From: Pseudomonadota bacterium
Lineage (GTDB): Bacteria; Pseudomonadota; Alphaproteobacteria; Rhizobiales; Kaistiaceae
DNA length: 6,428 nucleotides
Direction: 5' to 3'
NCBI GenBank assembly: GCA_023433185.1
Contig: JAEZEN010000276.1
Coordinates: 1-6,428, forward strand
Both the position numbers and the translations under genes were made by a program. The notes under the pieces were generated by a model, which did not search any database, was not told the origin of the DNA, and worked only from the letters and a program-made list of their open reading frames with translations. Shown piece by piece: positions 1-5,174 of this stretch; position 1 is the first letter of the stretch, and each line of letters begins with the position of its first letter.

Positions 1-305
1 GGCAGGAGGCGGCCCGCGCCGCCGTCGTCGTGGAAGCTGTCGCCGAGGGCGACGACGACCGCGGGATCGAGACGGGCGACGAGCCGCGCCAGCCGGTGCA
101 GCGTCTCGCCGGTGTCGTAGGGCGGCAGGAACCGGCCGCGTCGGGCGTAGGACGAGCCCTTCTCGAGGTGGAGGTCGGCGACCACCAGCATCCGCCGGTC
201 GGCCCACCAGAGCACACCTTCGGGGAATGCCTCGAGCACCACGCCGGCGACGCCGACCAGCGCCGGCTCGCTCGGAGCCGCGCCCGGGGCGGGGAGGGCG
301 GTCAA
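1..305 (-). CDS. pdeM: PdeM-like ligase-associated metallophosphoesterase (N-terminal part; gene runs off the left edge)
   Basis: This is the first 101 codons of a calcineurin-like phosphoesterase of the type that accompanies the ATP-dependent DNA ligase/DEXH helicase repair cluster. Translating the minus strand gives a beta strand followed by VVADLHLEKGSSYARRGR and then VVALGDSFHDDGG. These are the DxH and GDxxHD metal-binding motifs of the family, with the LHLEKG...RRG signature typical of PdeM. The start is taken as the TTG at 305-303. A strong Shine-Dalgarno-like GGGGGAGG lies 8 bases upstream, and the protein then begins MTALPAPG and reaches the core after about 30 residues, as in relatives. 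It follows the helicase gene on the same strand, but 207 bases containing two palindromic elements separate them, where relatives are usually close together. The C-terminal half is outside the window. Family assignment is secure; the in vivo substrate is not shown by the sequence. Confidence 0.88.
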   Translation of the reverse strand, partial: MTALPAPGAAPSEPALVGVAGVVLEAFPEGVLWWADRRMLVVADLHLEKGSSYARRGRFLPPYDTGETLHRLARLVARLDPAVVVALGDSFHDDGGAGRLL

Positions 306-335
306 CGGGGCGGCCTCCCCCGACCGGAGGCTTGG

Positions 336-369
336 CCCCCCACCCATCCTCCCCCTTGCAGGGGGAGGG
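336..369 (+). repeat. Palindromic element A, plus orientation
   Basis: A 34-base unit made of a C-rich tail (six C, then ACCCAT) and a hairpin CCTCCCCC-TTGCA-GGGGGAGG at 348-368 with a perfect 8-bp stem. It matches the unit at 2551-2584 inside the helicase gene at 31 of 34 positions by eye. It lies between helicase and pdeM. With element B it forms a pair of inverted arms about 65 bases apart, which could fold in the transcript and partly insulate pdeM. Confidence 0.85.
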
Positions 370-434
370 CAAGCGCGGTCATTCGGCGACGCGACGCCGT
401 CGTCGTCGTGCGAACCGGGCTGTTTCCCCGCAGG

Positions 435-469
435 CCCCTCCCCCGGGAAGGGGGAGGTCGGGAGGGGGT
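435..469 (-). repeat. Palindromic element B, minus orientation
   Basis: Hairpin CCTCCCCC-GGGAA-GGGGGAGG at 437-457, followed by the tail TCGGGAGGGGGT. Read on the minus strand it matches the unit at 2551-2584 at 31 of 34 positions, so it is the same element in the opposite orientation to A. The spacer between A and B (370-434) contains a CGTCGTCGTCGT triplet run but no recognisable gene. The whole 306-512 gap holds only these elements and the pdeM ribosome-binding site. Confidence 0.85.
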
Positions 470-512
470 CATGGCGCTCGCATCCAAGGGCAAGCTGGCA
501 GCCGACACTCGC

Positions 513-3251
513 TCACACATCCGCATCCTCGCCCATCGCTTCCCGCACCAGGTCCTCGGCCGCCTCGCGGAGCACATCCTCGCTCGATTCGCCGCTCACC
601 GTCTCGCGTCCGATCTGGAGCATCGCCGGCAGCGCCAGCGGCGAAATCCGGTCGAGCCGCTTGTGCACGATCCGGCCCTTCACCCGGGCCAGCATCTCGC
701 CGACGCGGGCCACCTCGAGCAGCCCGGTCGCCGCGTCCGCCCAGGTCGCCTGGAGGAGAATGTGGTCGGGTTCATGGCGGCGGAGCACGTCGTAGACGAG
801 GTCGGTCGAAACCGTCACCTGGCGGCCCGATTTCTCGCGCCCCGGATGGCGCTTCTCGATCAGGCCGGAGATCAGCGCCGTGTTGCGGAACATGCGCTTG
901 AGGAGGTAGCTGTCCGCCATCCACGCCTCGAGGTCGTCGCCGAGCATGTCCTCGTCGAACAGGGTGTCGAGGCCCGGGGTCCCGCGCGCGAAGGCGCGGC
1001 CGAGGTCGCCGAGCGCCCAGATGGCGAGCGCATAGTCCGACGCCACGAAGCCCGTCGGCCGGAGCCGTGCGCGCTCCAGCCGCCGCGTCAGCAGCATCCC
1101 GAGCGTCTGGTGGGCGAGGCGGCCCTCGAAGGGATAGGCGACCATGTAGGTGCGGTTGCCGCGCGGGAAGGTCTCGACCAGGAGCTGGTCGCGCTTCGGC
1201 AGCAGCGAGCGCTTCTTCTGAACCTTCAGCCAGTCCGAGACCTGGGGCGGCAGCCTCTTCCACGACTTCGGGTCGGCGAGCATCGAGCGCACGCCGTCGG
1301 CGAGGAACGACGTGATCGGGAACTTGCCACCGGCATAGATCGGGATCTTCGGCGTGTCGTCGGCGGTGCGGGTGGCGATCACCTCGTTCTCCCGCATCCC
1401 CTCGTAGCGGAGGATCAGCCCGGCGAAGAGGAAGGTGTCGCCGGGCGCGAGCGCCTCGATGAAGCTTTCCTCGATCTTGCCGATCGACCGTCCCGCCCGG
1501 CCGGCGAAACCCGTCGCCGCCGTCCGCGCCACCCGTACGGCAAGGAGCGGCGCCTCGATGATGGTGCCGGCATTCAGCCGGTACTGCTGCGCCACCTGCG
1601 GGTGGGTGATCCGCCACAGGCCGTCGGCACCGCGCCGGATCTTGGCGAAGCGCGCGTAGCGCCTGAGCGCGTAGCCGCCGGTGGCGACGAAATCGACCAC
1701 GCGCTCGAACGTCTCCCAGTCGAGGTTGCGGTATGGCCAGGCCGACCGCACCTCGTCATGGAGCGCCACCGCGTCGAACGGCATCGAGCAGGCCATGCCG
1801 AGGACGTGCTGGGCGAGCACGTCGAGCGCGCCGGGCTGGATCGGCGGTGTGTCCTGCGCACCGAGATAGTTGGCGTCGAGCGCCACCCGGCACTCGAGCA
1901 CCTCGAAGCGGTTGGCCGGGACGAGGATCGCCTTCGACGGCTCGTCGAGGCGGTGGTTGGCGCGTCCGATCCGCTGGGCGAGCCGCGCGGCCCCCTTCGG
2001 CGCCCCGACATTGACCACGAGGTCGACGTCGCCCCAGTCGATGCCGAGGTCGAGGGTCGAGGTGCAGACGACGGCGCGGAGCTTCCCCGCGGCCATCGCG
2101 GTCTCGACTTTCCGCCGCTGCCCGGCATCGAGCGAGCCGTGGTGAAGGGCGATCGGCAGGGCCTCGGCGTTGATCCGCCACAGCTCCTGGAACAGCAGTT
2201 CCGCCTGCGAGCGGACGTTGACGAAGAGCAGCGTCATCCGGTGGCGCCGGATGATCGCGTAGAGGTCGGGGATCGCATATTTCGACGAATGCCCCGACCA
2301 TGGGACCCGCTCCTCCGATTCGAGGATCGCGATGTCGGGCTTCGCCCCGCCTTCCACCACGACGAGATCGGCCAGCGGCATCGCGGCCTGCACGGCGCCC
2401 CCCTCTCCCCTTGCGGGAGAGAGACGCTTCGACCTGGCCGAAGCGTGGTGAGGGGGCCCACGGGCCGGTTCCGTCTGGTTCCCTCCCCTTGAAAAGGGGA
2501 GGCCGAGAGGGGATCGCCCTCCTTCCTCGCCGTCCTCGGGGAACGCACCGCCCCCCTCCCGTCCTCCCCCTTGCCGGGGGAGGGGCGACGCGTCGCCGTT
2601 CTGCCCGACCAGCCAGCCTCGGAGCGAATCCGGGTCGGCGACGGTGGCTGAGAGGCCGATCGTCTCGAGGTTCGGCGCCAGTGTCCGGAGCCGGGCGAGG
2701 CCGAGCGCCAGCAGGTCGCCGCGCTTGGACGTCACCAGCGCGTGCAGTTCGTCCAGCACCACCATCTCGAGGTCCGCGAAGAAGCGCGGCGCGTCCCTGG
2801 CCGAGAGGAGCAGCGCCACCTGCTCGGGCGTGGTCAGGAGGATGTCCGGCGGTTTGAGCTTCTGGCGCTGGCGCTTGTGGACGGGCGTGTCGCCGGTGCG
2901 GGTCTCGATGCTGACGTCGAGCCCCATCTCGGCGACCGGCGCCTCGAGGTTCCGCGCGATGTCGACGGCGAGCGCCTTGAGCGGCGAGACGTAGAGGGTG
3001 TGGATGCCGCGCCCTTCGGGCCGGTTCGCCGCCGGCCGGGCGTGGAGCGACGTCAGTGTCGGCAGGAACCCGGCGAGTGTCTTGCCGGCCCCGGTCGGCG
3101 CGATCAGGAGCGTCGAGCGCCCGGCCCGCGTCTTCTCGAGCAGCGCCAGCTGGTGCGGCCGCGGCGTCCACCCCCGCCCGGCGAACCACGCGGCGAAGGC
3201 GGGCGGCAGGACGGCGACCTCGGTGCGGGCTCTGCGGGCAGGACGGCTCAC
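513..3251 (-). CDS. Ligase-associated DNA damage response DEXH box helicase (Lhr family) with an in-frame repeat insertion
   Basis: Superfamily 2 helicase of the Lhr type found beside pdeM and an ATP-dependent ligase in many proteobacteria; it is thought to act in DNA repair, with details unsettled. Numbering from the GTG at 3251 gives 912 residues. Visible motifs are Walker A APTGAGKT (51-58), DELH (167-170), SAT (201-203), the RecA2 strand LLFVNVRSQ (about 341-349), motif V TSTLDLGIDW (397-406) and motif VI QRIGRANH (426-433). The long Lhr winged-helix/core region follows and ends in GEDADV. Residues about 220-286 are the translation of three palindromic repeats. Without them the protein would be about 845 residues, close to the family's usual size. 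The GTG start was chosen because upstream codons are lower in GC and read unlike the family. A TTG at 3320 is in frame, with GGAAGG only 2 bases upstream. No stop or frameshift was seen. Confidence 0.93.
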   Translation of the reverse strand: MSRPARRARTEVAVLPPAFAAWFAGRGWTPRPHQLALLEKTRAGRSTLLIAPTGAGKTLAGFLPTLTSLHARPAANRPEGRGIHTLYVSPLKALAVDIARNLEAPVAEMGLDVSIETRTGDTPVHKRQRQKLKPPDILLTTPEQVALLLSARDAPRFFADLEMVVLDELHALVTSKRGDLLALGLARLRTLAPNLETIGLSATVADPDSLRGWLVGQNGDASPLPRQGGGREGGGAFPEDGEEGGRSPLGLPFSRGGNQTEPARGPPHHASARSKRLSPARGEGGAVQAAMPLADLVVVEGGAKPDIAILESEERVPWSGHSSKYAIPDLYAIIRRHRMTLLFVNVRSQAELLFQELWRINAEALPIALHHGSLDAGQRRKVETAMAAGKLRAVVCTSTLDLGIDWGDVDLVVNVGAPKGAARLAQRIGRANHRLDEPSKAILVPANRFEVLECRVALDANYLGAQDTPPIQPGALDVLAQHVLGMACSMPFDAVALHDEVRSAWPYRNLDWETFERVVDFVATGGYALRRYARFAKIRRGADGLWRITHPQVAQQYRLNAGTIIEAPLLAVRVARTAATGFAGRAGRSIGKIEESFIEALAPGDTFLFAGLILRYEGMRENEVIATRTADDTPKIPIYAGGKFPITSFLADGVRSMLADPKSWKRLPPQVSDWLKVQKKRSLLPKRDQLLVETFPRGNRTYMVAYPFEGRLAHQTLGMLLTRRLERARLRPTGFVASDYALAIWALGDLGRAFARGTPGLDTLFDEDMLGDDLEAWMADSYLLKRMFRNTALISGLIEKRHPGREKSGRQVTVSTDLVYDVLRRHEPDHILLQATWADAATGLLEVARVGEMLARVKGRIVHKRLDRISPLALPAMLQIGRETVSGESSEDVLREAAEDLVREAMGEDADV
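2397..2457. repeat. Palindromic element D, two-hairpin form
   Basis: Near-complementary outer arms (GCCCCCCTC at the left, GAGGGGGC at the right) enclose two perfect hairpins: CTCTCCC-CTTGC-GGGAGAG (2403-2421) and ACGCTTCG-ACCTGGC-CGAAGCGT (2424-2446). Folded, this gives a three-way junction. The first hairpin and the outer arms resemble the other units, so D looks like a longer version carrying an extra hairpin. Confidence 0.8.
2481..2515 (-). repeat. Palindromic element E, minus orientation
   Basis: Hairpin CCTCCCCTT-GAA-AAGGGGAGG (2482-2502) with a perfect 9-bp stem, followed by the tail CCGAGAGGGGATC. Hairpin plus tail aligns with element B at 437-470 in the same orientation. It lies tail to tail with element C, about 35 bases away. 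Confidence 0.8.
2551..2584 (+). repeat. Palindromic element C, plus orientation
   Basis: Six C, then TCCCGT, then hairpin CCTCCCCC-TTGCC-GGGGGAGG (2563-2583). It is the closest copy of element A at 336-369 (three differences in 34). In the helicase frame on the minus strand it encodes PLPRQGGGREGG. Confidence 0.85.
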
Positions 3252-3389
3252 GCGCCGGAGACTAGCGGGGCGTAGGGGAGGCGTCCATGCTTTGTTCTTG
3301 GTAGAGTACCCGCGGAGCAATACCTTCCGAGAGCCAATGTCGACGGGAAGATCGCGAGGCGGCCTTCGGGCCCGTCAAAGAAGCTAGCC
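3252..3389. other. Intergenic region between TIR gene and helicase
   Basis: 138 bases, lower in GC than the helicase and similar to the TIR gene. It carries a small GGCC-TTCG-GGCC hairpin at 3361-3372 with no T run after it, so no convincing terminator is visible. On the minus strand GGAAGG at 3329-3324 could serve the alternative TTG helicase start at 3320. No clear sigma-70 promoter was found by eye. Confidence 0.5.
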
Positions 3390-4100
3390 TCAAAACGGGA
3401 TCTCATCGCGGGATGAAACTGCTGCTTCCTTGAGGCGGCTCGAAGTACGGATATCCTCACCGAGCAACCGCACAATTTCCTCAGCAATGGCGTCTGCGTT
3501 TCGCTTGCCTCGCGAGAGCGCCTGATGTTTGGAAAGAAAGCCAGGCGGGTCCTCGCCCATTCGCAGTGCGATCACCTTGACGCCGCGACAGACGGCAAAC
3601 CCAATCTCCTGCTGTGTCCAAACGCTGTTGCGGAACCCGGGAGTGAGGATGGCGAGGAAGGCCTCCATCGTTGCCAGCCCTCGCTCGATCTCACTTTGCC
3701 ACTCCAAAGTGGGATTGATGTCTTCATGTGCGACGAAGGCGAAAATACCATACGGAGCCAGACAGTCTTTAAGCCGTGTTGCCTTATCCTTGTCCTTCGA
3801 TATGTGGCTGACGAACAGACGGAGGGCCTGTGGATTGTCCCTCCAGTTTCTTGGTGGGGCTGCAATCCGCCCCGCGGAGCCGGGCGACGTCAGATCGAGC
3901 TTTTCGGCGATACGAACGACTGTTTCTTCGGAAACATTGCGAAGCGCGTCCTTGCTATACGCCCACTTACTGCCCCAAGATCCGTCGGGTTTCCCCACGC
4001 CGAATGCCGCTAGGAAGCCATCGATATCAGTGAACGTGAATCGGCTTTGCAACTCACGCCCAATGCGATCGACCAGTGCCAGTCTATCAACGACACGCAT
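3390..4100 (-). CDS. TIR-domain protein with an unrecognised N-terminal domain (candidate anti-phage effector)
   Basis: A 236-residue soluble protein without a signal peptide or membrane segment. Residues about 93-200 are a TIR domain: opening strand LRLFVSHISKDKD, the region YGIFAFVAHEDI, LEWQSEIERGL (132-142), then FLAILTPGFRNSVWTQQEIG and VKVIALRMG. The acidic residue in WQSEIE (probably Glu137) lies where TIR NADases carry their catalytic glutamate, so NAD+ cleavage is possible but inferred. Residues 1-75 form a mostly helical domain (QSRFTFTDIDGFLAAFG, SKWAYSKDALR, RIAEKLDL) that I do not recognise. The C-terminal 35 residues look disordered or helical. ATG at 4100 is preferred; a TTG at 4118 with GGAGAG just upstream is also possible. 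A hand count of one 60-base line gives about 55% GC against about 72% in the helicase, which suggests transfer. It lies downstream of the toxin gene on the same strand, 78 bases away. Confidence 0.85.
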   Translation of the reverse strand: MRVVDRLALVDRIGRELQSRFTFTDIDGFLAAFGVGKPDGSWGSKWAYSKDALRNVSEETVVRIAEKLDLTSPGSAGRIAAPPRNWRDNPQALRLFVSHISKDKDKATRLKDCLAPYGIFAFVAHEDINPTLEWQSEIERGLATMEAFLAILTPGFRNSVWTQQEIGFAVCRGVKVIALRMGEDPPGFLSKHQALSRGKRNADAIAEEIVRLLGEDIRTSSRLKEAAVSSRDEIPF

Positions 4101-4178
4101 TGCGGTGACCTGCTCCAACGACTCTCCGGATGGGACGAATCTTAAGGCGGGCTGTCGATATTGGGAATGCGGAGCGAG

Positions 4179-4718
4179 CTAAGATTGACTCGCGGTCACC
4201 GCACCGACCACCGTCCCGATCGGCAGGAACAGCGTCCGCGTGCCGGCGGGAAACGCCACGAACCCGTAGCGCGCGTAGAAGTCGGTTGCCTGCTCGTCGA
4301 TGGCGTGGACCACCACGGCGGCGCAGCCGATCGATTGCGACATCTGCGCGATGCGCAGCAAGGCGTCGCGCAGCATTCCGCCGCCCAGCCCGTGGCCCTG
4401 ATGCTGCCTCGTGACCGCGAGACGGCCGATGATCGCCGCTGGGATCGGGTCCGGCGCGTTGCGACGCACCGCCCCCGGCGCCTCGGCCCGCCGAACGGCG
4501 CCGGTTGCGAGGCAGTAGTAGCCGGCGATCGCGTGCGGCCCTTCGGTCACCACGTAGGTCCGGGCCGTCCGGCCCTCGGCCCGCAGCGCGGTGTGTCTCA
4601 ACCAGTCGTCGAGGCTCGGGTGTCCGGAGGCGAACGCCGTCGCGTCATGGCTCGGCCCGATGGGGCAGGGTGGATGGAAGTCCGGACGCTGCGGGTCGCC
4701 CGGCGTCACCGCTGCCAT
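4179..4718 (-). CDS. GNAT-family toxin, TacT-like (type II toxin-antitoxin)
   Basis: 179-residue GCN5-related N-acetyltransferase of the TacT/AtaT-like group. Known members acetylate charged tRNA and stop translation; that activity is inferred here from family. Visible signatures are FASGHPSLDDWLR (29-41), AGYYCLATGAV, RRNAPDPIPAAIIGRLAV, the acetyl-CoA loop QHQGHGLG (105-112, pattern Q-x-x-G-x-G) and FYARYGF with the likely catalytic Tyr148. The start is the ATG at 4718: GGAAG lies 5 bases upstream, within the antitoxin's last codons. A GTG at 4709 forming a GTGA overlap with the antitoxin stop is the alternative. The two genes overlap by 13 bases, so they are translationally coupled with the antitoxin first, the usual order. 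The protein ends in TASQS with a TAG stop. GC content matches the surrounding left-hand region. Confidence 0.92.
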   Translation of the reverse strand: MAAVTPGDPQRPDFHPPCPIGPSHDATAFASGHPSLDDWLRHTALRAEGRTARTYVVTEGPHAIAGYYCLATGAVRRAEAPGAVRRNAPDPIPAAIIGRLAVTRQHQGHGLGGGMLRDALLRIAQMSQSIGCAAVVVHAIDEQATDFYARYGFVAFPAGTRTLFLPIGTVVGAVTASQS

Positions 4719-4987
4719 GGCGGCTTCCGCGCAATCAATTGCTTCAGCGCGTCGCTCGGCGGCGGCGGGTTGTCGAGCGCCGCCATGAACGCGTCCCACG
4801 CCGCGGGCTCGAGCGTGAACAGCCGCTGGTCGAGGAGCACGTCCACCGCGTGCTGCTGGGCGCTCTCGATCACGAACTCGGTCCGCGTCTTGCCGAGCGC
4901 CGCCGCGGCCTCGTCGATCAGGCCCTTCACCGTCTCCGGCAGGCGGAGATTGATGGTGGTGTCGCGCCGTTCGCGGACGGTGCTCAT
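4706..4987 (-). CDS. Ribbon-helix-helix antitoxin, DUF1778/TacA-like
   Basis: 93-residue antitoxin partner of the GNAT toxin. The N-terminal half, TTINLRLPETVKGLIDEAAAALGKTRTEF in essence (residues 10-38), is a DUF1778 ribbon-helix-helix DNA-binding domain that would dimerise and repress its own promoter. The C-terminal part with FTLEPAAWDAFMAALDNPPP (57-76) is the segment that in TacA-type antitoxins wraps around and blocks the toxin. The ATG start is well supported: AGGAGG lies 8 bases upstream (5001-4996). Upstream lies a promoter with palindromes suitable for autoregulation. It is the first gene of the pair. Family assignment is firm; the exact toxin target cannot be read from the sequence. 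Confidence 0.93.
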   Translation of the reverse strand: MSTVRERRDTTINLRLPETVKGLIDEAAAALGKTRTEFVIESAQQHAVDVLLDQRLFTLEPAAWDAFMAALDNPPPPSDALKQLIARKPPWQR

Positions 4988-4995
4988 GGATGTCT

Positions 4996-5001
4996 CCTCC
5001 T
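4996..5001 (-). promoter_or_regulatory. Ribosome-binding site of the antitoxin gene
   Basis: Perfect AGGAGG on the minus strand, 8 bases before the ATG at 4987. This fixes the antitoxin start and predicts stronger translation of antitoxin than of the downstream toxin, whose site is only GGAAG. Confidence 0.85.
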
Positions 5002-5012
5002 GAAGGTCTGCT

Positions 5013-5043
5013 ACATCTATGTGTCACGTATATACAATGTCAA
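5013..5043 (-). promoter_or_regulatory. Promoter and likely autoregulatory operator of the toxin-antitoxin operon
   Basis: On the minus strand a perfect TTGACA (-35, 5043-5038) is followed after 17-18 bases by a weak -10 (ATAGAT at 5020-5015, or TAGATG one base further). Between them lies the palindrome GTATATAC (5028-5035), and overlapping the -10 is ACAT-CT-ATGT (5013-5022). A ribbon-helix-helix antitoxin bound to these would block RNA polymerase. The AT-rich stretch stands out sharply from its GC-rich surroundings. Operator function is inferred from position. Confidence 0.6.
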
Positions 5044-5102
5044 TACGCCGTATCCGGGCGTGATCGCCGTTGCCTGCGCAGCCCTTGCAAGGTCCCGCCT
5101 AT

Positions 5103-5130
5103 CCCTCCCCGTTCACGGGGAGCGGGGAGC
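5103..5130. repeat. Palindromic element F, probably partial
   Basis: CCCTCCCC followed by a hairpin CTCCCCG-TTCA-CGGGGAG (5105-5122) and GCGGGGAG. It resembles the hairpin of element E (2481-2502) but lacks a clear full tail. It ends close to the suspected junction at 5148, so it may be cut there. Confidence 0.55.
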
Positions 5131-5136
5131 CGCGCG

Positions 5137-5174
5137 GCCCGCCCGGCGGGGGGGGGGTCCCGCCCCGGGCGGGC
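5137..5174. repeat. GC hairpin enclosing a run of ten G
   Basis: Perfect 10-bp inverted repeat GCCCGCCCGG (5137-5146) and CCGGGCGGGC (5165-5174). The 18-base loop contains G10 at 5148-5157. It marks the point where alphaproteobacterial-type sequence gives way to the truncated amidohydrolase. Such sequence is difficult for polymerases and assemblers. Confidence 0.8.

Larger units (their letters stand above)
2394..2594 (-). repeat. Composite of three palindromic repeats inserted in frame in the helicase gene
   Basis: This 201-base block equals 67 codons of the helicase reading frame. It is made almost wholly of three C/G-rich palindromic units (2397-2457, 2481-2515, 2551-2584) plus short linkers. 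The encoded peptide is rich in Gly, Arg, Pro and Ser and has low-complexity stretches such as SPLPRQGGGREGG and LSPARGEGG, which are the characteristic translations of these repeats. It falls just after motif III (SAT) and the strand GWLVGQ, and before VVVEGGAKPDI at the start of RecA2. The exact borders are estimated from where helicase-like sequence stops and resumes; they could shift by several codons either way. Confidence 0.85.

Noticed and set aside
336..469. Repeats as a CRISPR array
   Set aside because: Units occur in alternating orientation with irregular spacing and are themselves palindromic; there are no regularly spaced direct repeats.
302..577. Minus-strand open frame in the helicase-pdeM gap
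   Set aside because: It overlaps the helicase end out of frame, then translates the palindromic elements; no family resemblance.
30..2492. Very long open frame on the plus strand
   Set aside because: It is antisense to the helicase and pdeM genes. Its translation is rich in Arg, Gly, Pro and His with no recognisable domain, the usual by-product of a GC-rich coding strand. The minus-strand frame carries clear helicase motifs.
3252..3320. Helicase start at the TTG at 3320
   Set aside because: In frame, but the extra 23 residues have different composition and do not look like the family; the nearest Shine-Dalgarno is only 2 bases away. Kept as an alternative only.
3361..3372. GGCC-TTCG-GGCC hairpin as terminator of the TIR gene
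   Set aside because: Stem of only 4 bp and no following T run on either strand.
4179..5027. A single long minus-strand frame that would fuse antitoxin and toxin regions
   Set aside because: Before 4718 it reads the antitoxin gene in the wrong frame and gives Arg-rich nonsense. The toxin starts at the ATG at 4718 with its own ribosome-binding site.
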